Shown in pieces: positions 43,514 to 51,783 of a stretch of DNA of 64,000 nucleotides. A program made the translations under genes and the position numbers. The number at the start of each line of letters is the position of its first letter. Positions within the stretch are counted from its first letter, which is position 1. The notes beneath the pieces were generated by a model that had not been told where the DNA came from, did no database searches, and saw only the letters and a list, made by a program, of their open reading frames with translations. The stretch spans positions 62,001 to 126,000 of the forward strand of contig JAFLCN010000012.1 in NCBI GenBank assembly GCA_017303555.1, in the 5' to 3' direction. Origin of the DNA: Planctomycetota bacterium (GTDB lineage Bacteria > Planctomycetota > Phycisphaerae > Phycisphaerales > UBA1924).

Positions 43514-45004
43514 ATGACCGTTACCGCCAAGCCGCTCACGCCCTCCATCCCGCAGCCCGCGATGCATGCCGGCCCGGAGACCGTGGGGGCGCAGCTCCGC
43601 AAAAGCCCGGCCGTCCACGCCGCGATCGAAGCGATCATCCACGAAGTCACCGCCAAGAGCGCGGAGATCACCGATGTCCGCCCGCCCAACCCCGGCCTGA
43701 AGCAGTCGTACGACGCGCTCATGGCTCGCGCCGCCGAAACCCGCGGCCGCGCACTGCTCTATCCCTACATCGGCTCCGGCCTCGGCAACGGCGCGCTCGT
43801 CGAGCTCTCCGACGGCAGCGTGAAGTGGGACATGATCTGCGGCATCGGCGTCCACTACTTCGGTCACAGCGATACCGATCTCATCCGCGAAAGCCTGCTC
43901 GGCTCGCTCGATGACACCGTCAAGAGCGGCAACCTCCAGTCCAACATGGACGCGTACGAGTTTGCCGAGACGCTCGCAACCGAAGCAAAGAAGAACAGCC
44001 GCCTGCGCTACGTCTATGTCAGCACCTCCGGCGCGATGGCGAACGAGAACGCGCTCAAGGTCTGCTATCAGAAACACGCACCCGCCAACCGCGTGATCGC
44101 GTTCAAAGACTGCTTCATGGGCCGCAGCATCACCATGGCGCAGATCGGCGACACCGCTGATTACCGCCAGGGCATCCCGCTCAGCACGCTCGTCGATTAC
44201 ATGCCCTTCTACGACGCGGTCGCCGCGGAAAAGATGGGCAAGGCCAAGTACATCGAAGGCGCCGTCGCGCAGCTTCAGGAATACATCACGCGCTACCCCG
44301 GCCAGCACGCCTGCTTCATCTTCGAGATGGTGCAGGGCGAAGGCGGCTTCAACGTCGGTGATCGTGACTTCTTCAAGGCGTTGATGGAAGTCTGCAAGGC
44401 CAACAAGATCGCGGTCTGGGATGATGAAGTGCAGACCTTCGGCCGCACCGGCCAGATGTTCGCGTACGAGCAGTTCGATCTCGGTCAGTATGTCGATGTC
44501 TTCTGCGCCGGCAAGCTCACGCAGGCCTGCGTCACCATGTTCACCGAGGAATACAACCCCAAGCCGGGCCTCCTCAGCGGCACATTCACCGGCGAAGGCC
44601 CATCTTTCCGCGTCGGTCGCCGCATCATCGAGCGCCTCCGTGATGGCAACTACTATGGCGACAACGGCATGATCGCCCGCCACCAGCAGGCCTTCCGCAC
44701 CGAGATGGGCAAGCTGATGGCCAAGTTCCCGGCCCACTTCCCGTCGGTCGCGGCGCTCGGTGGCGGCGGCAACATGCTCGTCGGTGGCACCGGCGGCATG
44801 ATGCGCTTCACACCCTTCGGTGGCAAGAAGGACAAGGTCGCTGGCTTCTGCAAGACCGCCTTCGAACACGGCGTCGTCCTCTTCTACTGCGGCCACGGCC
44901 CGTACCACCTCCGCATGCTCCCGCCCATGGGCGTCATGAAACTCGAAGATTGGCCGCGCGTGTTCGCGTGCCTTGAAAAGGCTTTCGCGGCCGTTCCGGC
45001 GTAA
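43514..45004 (+). CDS. Class III aminotransferase, candidate succinylornithine transaminase
   Basis: A 496-residue PLP enzyme (fold I). STSGAMANENALK binds the phosphate side, D304 in WDDEVQTFGRTG contacts the pyridine N, and K334 in FCAGKLTQA is the PLP lysine. It is about 90 residues longer than typical AstC/ArgD owing to an extended N-terminus, resembling lysine 6-transaminase-like members. It lies just upstream of the AstA-like and AstD-like genes, so succinylornithine with 2-oxoglutarate is the likely reaction; omega-amino acids are alternatives. GGAG lies 6 bases before the ATG. Confidence 0.85.
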   Translation: MTVTAKPLTPSIPQPAMHAGPETVGAQLRKSPAVHAAIEAIIHEVTAKSAEITDVRPPNPGLKQSYDALMARAAETRGRALLYPYIGSGLGNGALVELSDGSVKWDMICGIGVHYFGHSDTDLIRESLLGSLDDTVKSGNLQSNMDAYEFAETLATEAKKNSRLRYVYVSTSGAMANENALKVCYQKHAPANRVIAFKDCFMGRSITMAQIGDTADYRQGIPLSTLVDYMPFYDAVAAEKMGKAKYIEGAVAQLQEYITRYPGQHACFIFEMVQGEGGFNVGDRDFFKALMEVCKANKIAVWDDEVQTFGRTGQMFAYEQFDLGQYVDVFCAGKLTQACVTMFTEEYNPKPGLLSGTFTGEGPSFRVGRRIIERLRDGNYYGDNGMIARHQQAFRTEMGKLMAKFPAHFPSVAALGGGGNMLVGGTGGMMRFTPFGGKKDKVAGFCKTAFEHGVVLFYCGHGPYHLRMLPPMGVMKLEDWPRVFACLEKAFAAVPA

Positions 45005-45029
45005 ACGCCAATATCGCTTCTTCGTTTGT

Positions 45030-45127
45030 GCCCCAAAGGGGCAACTCAACCGAAGCCCAAGGCAACGCCCTGGGGGAAGGCGTTCGCATCATCACCGATC
45101 CTTTTGTGGATCGAGCCCTGAAAGGGC
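45030..45127. repeat. Cluster of four small hairpins in the aminotransferase-astA spacer
   Basis: Four inverted repeats lie within 98 bases: GCCCCAAAGGGGC (45030-45042), CCCAAGGC..GCCCTGGG (45056-45074, imperfect), CGATCC..GGATCG (45096-45113) and GCCCTGAAAGGGC (45115-45127). The block sits in the longest spacer of the cluster and an open frame runs through it into astA, but it reads as structured non-coding DNA. It may be a dispersed palindromic element or an mRNA processing or stability site. Confidence 0.6.
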
Positions 45128-45204
45128 GACCCAGTCTCCGCAATATCGCTCTACCATCCCCTCCCGAGGGCGGCCCCGCCCCCGCAAAACCACGGAGGGT
45201 TCGC

Positions 45205-46371
45205 TTGTTCCTGATCCGCCAATCCAAACTCGACGACGTCGCGACGCTGCTCAAGCTCGCGCAGATGGTCTACTTCATCAACCTGCCCCCCAACGAACAG
45301 ATCATCTCCGGCAAGATCGAACAGAGCGCGATCTCGTTCGGCCGCGCCGCGGGTAAGACGAAGGAATCAAAGCCCAAGGCTCGCAAGAACCCATCCGCCT
45401 CGCAGTACGAAGGCAGCGATCTCTTCGTCTTCTCGATGGTCGACACCGAGACGGGCACGGTGATCGGCACTTCGCAAGTCCGTTCACATCAGGGCGGCCC
45501 CGGCAACCCCAACTGGGCGATGAAGATCAGCGAGCGCACCTTCCGCTCCGAGCCGCTCTCGTACTCGTCCACGCACAAGGTCGGCAAGCTCTTCGGCGAT
45601 GAAAGCGGCCCGACCGAAATCGGCGGCCTCATCATCCAGCCCAGCTACCGAGGCAATCACCTCCGCCCCGGCCGCTTCCTCTCCTTCGTCCGCTTCCACT
45701 TCATCGGCCTCTATCGCAAGTACTTCGCCGATCGCATCCTCGCCGAGATGATGGCCCCTGTCAGCACCGAGGGCGAGAACTCCTTCTGGGACAACTTCGG
45801 CCGCAAGTTCATCCCCGTGAAGTACGCCGAGGCCGATCGTTTCTGCCAGCACAACCGCCGCTTTATCCCGGAACTTCTGCCCCGCGAAGAGATCTATTTC
45901 TCGCTCTTCTCGCTCGAAGTCCAGAACATGGTGGGGCAGGTTGCAAAGGAAACGGTGCCCGCGCGTCGCCTGCTCGAATCCATGGGCTTCAAATACCGAG
46001 GCATGATCGATCCCTTTGATGGCGGTCCGCATCTGGATGCGCCAACCGATCAGATCGACCTCGTCAAGAAGACCCGCTCGCTCCCGCTCGTCGCTCCGCA
46101 CAGCGGCCGCGTCGGTACGCACGGAATCGTCAGCGTTCTCACGAAGGATGCCGAGTTTCGCGCACTCGAAACCGAGTATGCGATCGAAAAAGGCGGCATC
46201 CGCCTCTCCGAAGCAGCAATGGCCGCGCTCGAGGTTTCGCCGGGCGCGATGATCGGCTTCACGCCCGTCGCCCCGATCGAAGAAGCCCCGATTGATCACG
46301 CCCCGATGGCCAAAGCCCCACGCAAAGTGACCAAGTCGCCCGCCCGCCGCACGAAGGCAGGCAAGGCTTGA
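45205..46371 (+). CDS. Arginine/ornithine N-succinyltransferase (AstA-like)
   Basis: A 388-residue acyltransferase of the AstA family, the first step of the AST pathway (arginine or ornithine plus succinyl-CoA). Family signs are FLIRQSKLDDVATLLKLA at the start, the long RSEPLSYSSTHKVGKLFGD region, EIGGLIIQPSYRGN, and MAPVSTEGENSFWDNFGRKF. A Lys/Ala-rich tail of ~40 residues is extra. TTG 45205 is chosen since GGAGGG lies 5 bases upstream; the frame upstream crosses the hairpin block. Orthologues can use arginine, ornithine or both, so substrate is unsettled. The next gene overlaps by 4 bases. Confidence 0.9.
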   Translation: MFLIRQSKLDDVATLLKLAQMVYFINLPPNEQIISGKIEQSAISFGRAAGKTKESKPKARKNPSASQYEGSDLFVFSMVDTETGTVIGTSQVRSHQGGPGNPNWAMKISERTFRSEPLSYSSTHKVGKLFGDESGPTEIGGLIIQPSYRGNHLRPGRFLSFVRFHFIGLYRKYFADRILAEMMAPVSTEGENSFWDNFGRKFIPVKYAEADRFCQHNRRFIPELLPREEIYFSLFSLEVQNMVGQVAKETVPARRLLESMGFKYRGMIDPFDGGPHLDAPTDQIDLVKKTRSLPLVAPHSGRVGTHGIVSVLTKDAEFRALETEYAIEKGGIRLSEAAMAALEVSPGAMIGFTPVAPIEEAPIDHAPMAKAPRKVTKSPARRTKAGKA

Positions 46372-47927
46372 AACACGCATCACTCCAGAATGAACCGAGT
46401 GACTTGATCGCCGGCAAGTTCATCCGCCCAGACGGCGCACGCGTCTTCTCGACCAATCCTGCCCGTCCCGAGAGCATCGTCTGGGATGGAGCGTCATCGG
46501 TCGCGCACGTGGACAAGGCCGTCGCCGCTGCCCGCGCCGCGCTGCCCGCGTGGTCGAGTGCACCGATCGAGAAGCGCATCGCAGCGCTCCGCCGCTTCCA
46601 GAAACTCGCCGATTCCAAGCAGGAAGCGATCGCGAATCTCATTCGCGATGAAACCGGCAAAGTGATGTGGGACAGCAAGGCCGAAGCAAGCCTGCTCGGC
46701 GCGAAGGTCGATATCACGCTCGATTCTTCCGAGATCGGCGCGATGCGTCGCGTCTCCGGCTACGAGATCGATCTCGCCGCGACGCGAAAAGGCCGCGCCT
46801 GGTTCCGCCCGCACGGCGTCATGGCCGTCCTCGGCCCCTTCAACTTCCCTGCGCACCTTCCCAACGGCCACATCATCCCCGCGCTCGCGATGGGGAACAC
46901 CATCGTTCTCAAGCCCAGCGACAAAACTCCGGCCGTGGGCCAGTTGCTCGGTGAGCTGTATCAGGAAGCGCTCGCCGCCGAAGGCTTCGGCGCAGGCGTC
47001 GTCAACGTCATCCAAGGGGGCGTCGATGTCGCCAAAAAGCTCTCGGCCCACCGCGATCTCGACGGCATCCTTTTCACCGGCTCGTGGCCCGTCGGTCGCG
47101 CCATCATGGAATCCAATCTCGATCACCCCGGCCGCATGCTCGCGCTCGAGATGGGAGGCAACAACGCCGCCGTCATCCTCGATGATGCCGACCTCAAGCA
47201 GGCCGTGATCGAATGCGTCCGCTGCGCCTTCATCACCACCGGCCAGCGTTGCACCTGCACTCGCCGAGTAATTGTCCAAAAAGGCGTCGCCGACAAGGTC
47301 ATCAGCGCGATCTGCAAGAGTTCCAGCAACCTCATCATCGGCGACCCCGCCGCCACGCACCCCGTCTTCATGGGCCCGCTCATCAGCCGAGCCTCGCGCG
47401 ACGCGGTTCTCCAAGCCCAGGAACAAATGATCCGCGCCGGCGCGCATGTCCTTCTCAAATCCGAAGCGATCAACGAACCAAGCCCAACGCCCGGTGGCCA
47501 CTACATCTCTCCGGGCATTCTCAAAGTCGACAAATTCGTAAGCGACGACGCCGCAGGTTTCGCCGGTGCCGACACCGAAATCTTCGGCCCCTTGCTCCGC
47601 ATCTCCGTCGTCGATTCCCTCGACGAAGCAATCGCGCAAACCAACGCCACCAAGTACGGCCTCGCCGCCTCGATCTTCTCGAAGAACCCGGCCAGCATCG
47701 ACCGCTTCCTCGCCGAAGCCCGCGCCGGCTGCGTGAACGTCAACGCCGGAACCGCAGGCGCCAGCAGCAAGCTCCCCTTCGGCGGCCTCGGCCACAGCGG
47801 CAACCACCGCCCCGCCGGCTCCTTCAGCCTCGACTACTGCGCCTACCCCGTCGCTGGTATGCTCGAACACGGCACTTCCGCGACCATCAGCGCGGGGATG
47901 CGCGTCGAAGACGCATGGCTTGCTTGA
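46368..47927 (+). CDS. Succinylglutamate semialdehyde dehydrogenase (AstD-like)
   Basis: A 519-residue aldehyde dehydrogenase. NAD-binding and catalytic parts are LGPFNFPAHLPNGHIIPAL, GNTIVLKPSDKTP, FTGSWPVGR, E261 in LALEMGGNN and nucleophile C295 in TTGQRCTCTRR, a form typical of AstD. It should oxidise N-succinylglutamate 5-semialdehyde to N-succinylglutamate. It starts at a TTG overlapping the astA stop (TTGA), so the two are translationally coupled. About 30 residues longer than the usual AstD. Confidence 0.9.
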   Translation: MKHASLQNEPSDLIAGKFIRPDGARVFSTNPARPESIVWDGASSVAHVDKAVAAARAALPAWSSAPIEKRIAALRRFQKLADSKQEAIANLIRDETGKVMWDSKAEASLLGAKVDITLDSSEIGAMRRVSGYEIDLAATRKGRAWFRPHGVMAVLGPFNFPAHLPNGHIIPALAMGNTIVLKPSDKTPAVGQLLGELYQEALAAEGFGAGVVNVIQGGVDVAKKLSAHRDLDGILFTGSWPVGRAIMESNLDHPGRMLALEMGGNNAAVILDDADLKQAVIECVRCAFITTGQRCTCTRRVIVQKGVADKVISAICKSSSNLIIGDPAATHPVFMGPLISRASRDAVLQAQEQMIRAGAHVLLKSEAINEPSPTPGGHYISPGILKVDKFVSDDAAGFAGADTEIFGPLLRISVVDSLDEAIAQTNATKYGLAASIFSKNPASIDRFLAEARAGCVNVNAGTAGASSKLPFGGLGHSGNHRPAGSFSLDYCAYPVAGMLEHGTSATISAGMRVEDAWLA

Positions 47928-47928
47928 A

Positions 47929-47975
47929 GCCCCCCTCCCTGATGGGAGCGAGGGATGGGGGTGGGAGGGTGATGC
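47929..47975. repeat. G/C-tract intergenic element with opposed C and G runs
   Basis: Right after the AstD-like stop, a C-tract (CCCCCCTCCCT) is followed by AGGGATGGGGG and GGGAGGG. The opposed tracts can pair as a hairpin or form a G-quadruplex on one strand. No T-run follows, so it is not a standard terminator. Confidence 0.45.
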
Positions 47976-48045
47976 ACACAAATTCACTCGACGGCAACTC
48001 CAACGGTCGCCTTTGGATATTCCAATCGCCGATGTTGAATGACTC

Positions 48046-49011
48046 ATGACTACCGGCGCTCGAAAGACCATCCTCCCCTCCGGCCGCGTCCAACCCCGCT
48101 TCGCCGGGATCTCCACTTTCCTTCGCATTCCCCACATCGACGACGTCGCACCCGAGAACCGCCCGATCGACTGGGCCATCTACGGCATCCCCTCCGACGC
48201 CGGCGTCACCTTCCGCCCCGGCGCACGCTTCGGCCCCCGCGCAATCCGCGCCGCCAGCCAGTACATCAAGCCCTACCTCATCGAGCAGGCCGTGCACCTC
48301 GCCGAAAAGCTCAGCCTCGCCGACGCGGGCGACTCTCCCGTCAGCCCGTACTCCTGCAAACAAACCCTCGAAGACGCCTCGCTATTTGCCTCCAGACTCG
48401 GCGACCCCAAGCACACCAAGCTCTTCGCCATCGGTGGCGATCACTCCATCGCCTTCGCCAACCTCAAAGCAACCTACGAGCGCCGCGGCAAACCCTCCGG
48501 CGGCCTCGCCATCATCCACTTCGATGCCCATATGGACACCGTCGATGAAGTCTGGGGAGAGAAGTGGGGGCATGCCTCGCCCTTCCGCCGCGCAATCGAA
48601 GCCGGATACATCGATCCCAAGTCGATGATCTCGATCGGCATCCGCGGCACACTCAACGACCCCGCCGATCTCAACTACGCCAAACAGCAGGGCGTCACGC
48701 TCATCACGTTCGATGAGTGGCGAAAGAACGGCCCGCAGCTCCTCGCGGCGTTCATCTCCAAACTCGCAAAACGCGAAACCTACCTCACCTTCGATGTCGA
48801 TGCCGTCGATCCAGCCTTCTGCCCCGGCACCGGCACACCCGTCGCAGGCGGCTTCACCAGCGCCGAAGCGCTCGCCGCCATCCGCTCCCTCCGAGGCATC
48901 AACCTCGTCGGCGCCGACATCGTCGAAGTCCTCCCCGACCGCGATGTCTCAGAAATCACGGCAACCTTCGCAGCCCAGCTCCTGGCCGAAATCCTCGGCC
49001 TGAACGCTTAA
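48046..49011 (+). CDS. Ureohydrolase (arginase/agmatinase family)
   Basis: A 321-residue binuclear manganese enzyme. GGDHSI, FDAHMDT and FDVDAVDPAFCPGTGTPVAGG hold the metal ligands. GIPSDAGVTFRPGARFGPRAIR in the N-terminal part is closer to the agmatinase (SpeB) style than to classical arginase, but the family also includes arginase and guanidinobutyrase. It is 118 bases after astD on the same strand. If it acts on arginine it would supply ornithine to the AstA-like enzyme; if agmatinase, it makes putrescine. No start-defining Shine-Dalgarno. Confidence 0.88.
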   Translation: MTTGARKTILPSGRVQPRFAGISTFLRIPHIDDVAPENRPIDWAIYGIPSDAGVTFRPGARFGPRAIRAASQYIKPYLIEQAVHLAEKLSLADAGDSPVSPYSCKQTLEDASLFASRLGDPKHTKLFAIGGDHSIAFANLKATYERRGKPSGGLAIIHFDAHMDTVDEVWGEKWGHASPFRRAIEAGYIDPKSMISIGIRGTLNDPADLNYAKQQGVTLITFDEWRKNGPQLLAAFISKLAKRETYLTFDVDAVDPAFCPGTGTPVAGGFTSAEALAAIRSLRGINLVGADIVEVLPDRDVSEITATFAAQLLAEILGLNA

Positions 49012-49051
49012 CCACCAGACGCCAATAGCATTTCTCTGCTGCTCTGCTGTT

Positions 49052-49092
49052 TCTCTCTGTGCCTCTGTGTCTCAGTGGTGAGATCTTCTGCC
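49052..49092. repeat. Single copy of the CACAGAG-type intergenic repeat
   Basis: TCTCTGTGCCTCTGTGTCTC followed by (A)GTGGTGAGATCTTCTGCCTT nearly matches the right arm of the 40591-40782 element over about 40 bases. It fills the space between two convergent genes and reaches the stop of the minus-strand gene. Confidence 0.7.
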
Positions 49093-49587
49093 TTACCGCG
49101 ACGCCGGCGCCCGTTTCCCCCGCAGATTCAGAATTAGCTCCACCTGCCCCGTCGGCATCTGAAGCCGCCGCGCGATCTCCACCGCGCTCAATCCATCATC
49201 CGCCATCGCGCACACTTCACGGTGCATCGGATCCGCAAAGATGGACGGCTCCGGATTCGCGTGCGCCGGATGCTTCAACTTCGCTTCCGCGATCACCGTC
49301 GGAGGTTTCGCCGCCGCCCGCTGCTCGCTCGCCCGCAGCTCCGTGATCGTCGTCTCCGCCCGCTCGATCAGCCGCTCCAGCCGCTCGGCCCGAGCCTCAA
49401 GCTCATCAATGAGCTCTCGCGTCAGTTTCTCGGCCCCGTCCCGCGCGTGCCCCGGCACTTCCCGCTTGCGGCTGAATATCCCCCAGCCGATCAGCAGAAC
49501 GCCGATCCCCAAGACGCCCCCCGCAAGAAGCAGCTCCCGTACGCCAAACTCGGTCTCTGCCAATGTCATGAAAATCGTTGCGTGCAC
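49093..49587 (-). CDS. Small membrane protein with coiled coil and C-terminal HTH-like segment
   Basis: A 164-residue protein. One helix (about 18-38, LLLAGGVLGIGVLLIGWGIF) is followed by a coiled coil (LIDELEARAERLERLIERAETTI), a Pro/Lys linker, and a C-terminal segment VCAMADDGLSAVEIARRLQMPTGQVELILNLR that looks like a helix-turn-helix, as in DUF6115/DUF2802-type proteins. Function unknown. GTG 49587 is chosen because AGGAGG lies 5 bases upstream. It is divergent from tilS. Confidence 0.75.
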   Translation of the reverse strand: MHATIFMTLAETEFGVRELLLAGGVLGIGVLLIGWGIFSRKREVPGHARDGAEKLTRELIDELEARAERLERLIERAETTITELRASEQRAAAKPPTVIAEAKLKHPAHANPEPSIFADPMHREVCAMADDGLSAVEIARRLQMPTGQVELILNLRGKRAPASR

Positions 49588-49680
49588 GCCGACCTCCTGT
49601 CGCCCACGTCTCTACCTATCCACCGCATGTCCCGCGGCAGTTCCCCCCTTGCCCCAAAATCGTCCTCACGCCCGCCAAAG

Positions 49681-49686
49681 TACCAT
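49681..49686 (+). promoter_or_regulatory. TANNNT -10-like box (TACCAT), 6 bases before a GTG start
   Basis: TACCAT ends 6 bases before the GTG at 49693 of tilS. With no Shine-Dalgarno this favours a leaderless start there over the in-frame ATG at 49627. Confidence 0.4.
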
Positions 49687-49692
49687 CTTTTC

Positions 49693-50694
49693 GTGCCCGA
49701 CGCAGCCCCCCCAATCACGCCCGAGAAGTCACACCCGGTTGTTCACGCCATCATTTCAAACTGGCGTCGGCTGACCGGGGGCAAAGCTGTCCGCGACGCC
49801 GATCGCCGAACGCTCATCGCTTGCTCGGGCGGGGCCGATTCGTCCGCCCTCGTCCTCGCTCTCGCCACCCAGCCGGCCAGCATCGTCGTCGCTCACATTG
49901 TCCACGACATGCGCCCGGAAGCCGATTCGGCCAGGTGTCTCGACGCCGCTCGCTTTCTCGCCGAATCGATCGGTGTGCCCTTCGACTCGGCACGTATCGA
50001 AGCCAAAGCCCTCGAAGGCAATTACGAAGCCGCCGCACGCGGACTCCGGTACGCAGCCCTCGAGCAACTCGCCCTCCGGCACGGCTGCCGTTCAATCGCC
50101 ACGGCTCATCACGCCGAGGACCAACTCGAAACGATCCTCCTCCGCTTGATCCGCGGCACGGGTCCAAAGGGCCTTGCCGCCATCCGTGCCAAACGCAGGC
50201 TCCCAAGCGGCCTGATGGTGGTCCGCCCCATGCTGTCGCTCACCCGCGAGCACGCCCGGAGGCTCTGCCGGGACTGTCACTGGTCATGGTCCGAAGACGC
50301 CACCAATGCAGACGTGTCACACAAGCGCGCCGCAATCCGGGCGGAGGTCTTGCCCCGCCTCCTCGAGATCGAGCCTCAGGCCGCGCTGCGTGCCGTGGAT
50401 GCTGCCCGCCTGTCGATGCTCGCCGCCGACCATCTCGGCAGGGCCGCGGGCGCGCTTGCTCGTGCTTCGAAAACCGCCGACCGGGAGCGATTCGACCGCG
50501 CCACCCTCCGCTCGGCCGACCGAATCGTTCTCCTGACGTGGCTCCGCACGCTGCACGCGGGAGCATCCTTTCGCGTCCTCGATTCCATCGCCCGGATTGT
50601 CCGCTCAAACAGCGGCGAACCACGCGAGTGGTCTCTCGGCGAGAACACAATCCGCCTGACCCGCGATGAGCTCTGCGTCCGCCGGAAGAAATAG
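49693..50694 (+). CDS. tilS: tRNA(Ile)-lysidine synthase
   Basis: A 333-residue N-type PP-loop ATPase that converts C34 of the CAU-anticodon isoleucine tRNA to lysidine. The PP-loop is ACSGGADSSALVLAL; later family motifs are VAHIVHDMRPEADSARC, NYEAAARGLRYAALEQLA, ATAHHAEDQLETILLRLIRGTG, and VRPMLSLTREHARRLC with EDATNADVSHKRAAIRAEVLP. GTG 49693 is favoured by a TACCAT box 6 bases upstream; an in-frame ATG at 49627 would add 22 residues. Confidence 0.93.
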   Translation: MPDAAPPITPEKSHPVVHAIISNWRRLTGGKAVRDADRRTLIACSGGADSSALVLALATQPASIVVAHIVHDMRPEADSARCLDAARFLAESIGVPFDSARIEAKALEGNYEAAARGLRYAALEQLALRHGCRSIATAHHAEDQLETILLRLIRGTGPKGLAAIRAKRRLPSGLMVVRPMLSLTREHARRLCRDCHWSWSEDATNADVSHKRAAIRAEVLPRLLEIEPQAALRAVDAARLSMLAADHLGRAAGALARASKTADRERFDRATLRSADRIVLLTWLRTLHAGASFRVLDSIARIVRSNSGEPREWSLGENTIRLTRDELCVRRKK

Positions 50695-50719
50695 CCAGCC
50701 TTGTTCGGCCGCCGTGCGC

Positions 50720-51691
50720 TCACATGACCCGATGCACGAGCGCCTCGCCGACAAGGATCATCAGCAGCAAAGGCAAGTGCGCGATCGACGCGAAGAACAC
50801 ACGCCTGGCCGATTCCCGTGTCCGCGTCCGGCCGAACCCGATCGTCAGCCAGAGAAACGCGAGCCCCGACACCAACGCAAACGCGCCGTAAACCAGCCCG
50901 ACGCGCTCCGGCATCGCCCATATCGGCAGCAATGTCGCCGGGATCAGCAGCACGGCCCACCCGATCATGTTCCGCGCCGTCCGCACGCCCGTCGGATCCT
51001 CCGCAGCCAGGATCCGGAATCCGCCGAGCGAGTAATCCGCCCGGTACATCCAAGCGATCGCCATGAAGTGGGGGATCTGCCAGACGAACATCAGCGTGAA
51101 CAACGCCCATCCGCCCGCCTGCATCAGCGACGGACCGCCCTGGCTGTGCCCGCCCGCCGCGGCCCACCCAATCAACGGAGGCAGCGCACCCGGGATCGCC
51201 CCAAACAACACCGAAACCGGCGACCGCAGCTTCATCGGCGTGTAGATCGCAACGTACGTCACCAGGCACGCCAGCGAGACCAGCGCCGCCCAGATGTTCG
51301 TCATCAGCCCCAGCACCGCAAGTCCCAGCGCCGATTCAATCAGCCCCGCGACGAGCGCGAACCCCGGCGAGATCCGCTGCTGCGGCAGCGGCCTGTGCGC
51401 CGTTCTCTGCATCAGCGCATCCCGGTCGCGCTCCATCCATTCATTCAGCGTGTTCGCGCCCATCGACGAGAGCGCCGTGCCGATCGCGCATCCAGCCGCC
51501 AGAATTGCAAGCTCGCTCCAAGCCGCCTCGTGCCCGAGAGCCGACAGCACAAACCCCACCAGCGCCGTGATCGTCACCATCCGCGTGATGCCCGGCTTGC
51601 CCGCCTCGACAAGGCTGCCCAAGACGCCGCTCCGCGTCGCTCGCGGACGCGCGCCCGTCACCGATTCTGCTGCTGCAACAACGCGGCTCAA
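50720..51691 (-). CDS. Protoheme IX farnesyltransferase (heme O synthase)
   Basis: A 323-residue UbiA-family prenyltransferase with about nine helices, adding a farnesyl group to heme B to give heme O for oxidases (CyoE/CtaB). The Asp-rich motif is NTLNEWMERDRDALMQRTAHRPLPQ, and the second is YTPMKLRSPVSVLFGAIPGALPPLIGWAA with WQIPHFMAIAWMYRADY. TTG 51691 is preferred because AAGGG lies 5 bases upstream and it gives the typical length. No oxidase subunit gene is in the window. Confidence 0.92.
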   Translation of the reverse strand: MSRVVAAAESVTGARPRATRSGVLGSLVEAGKPGITRMVTITALVGFVLSALGHEAAWSELAILAAGCAIGTALSSMGANTLNEWMERDRDALMQRTAHRPLPQQRISPGFALVAGLIESALGLAVLGLMTNIWAALVSLACLVTYVAIYTPMKLRSPVSVLFGAIPGALPPLIGWAAAGGHSQGGPSLMQAGGWALFTLMFVWQIPHFMAIAWMYRADYSLGGFRILAAEDPTGVRTARNMIGWAVLLIPATLLPIWAMPERVGLVYGAFALVSGLAFLWLTIGFGRTRTRESARRVFFASIAHLPLLLMILVGEALVHRVM

Positions 51692-51783
51692 TGGCCCTTC
51701 TCTCCCGTGAAATGCGGGTGGTTCAACAAAGAAGGATAAGCGCGATCTGGTGGCATCTCCCCCCCGGGCGTGCCCCCTTTTCC

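Noticed and set aside
45028-45204. Extension of the AstA-like frame upstream
   Set aside because: It crosses the hairpin block, and GGAGGG with TTG 45205 gives the conserved N-terminus.
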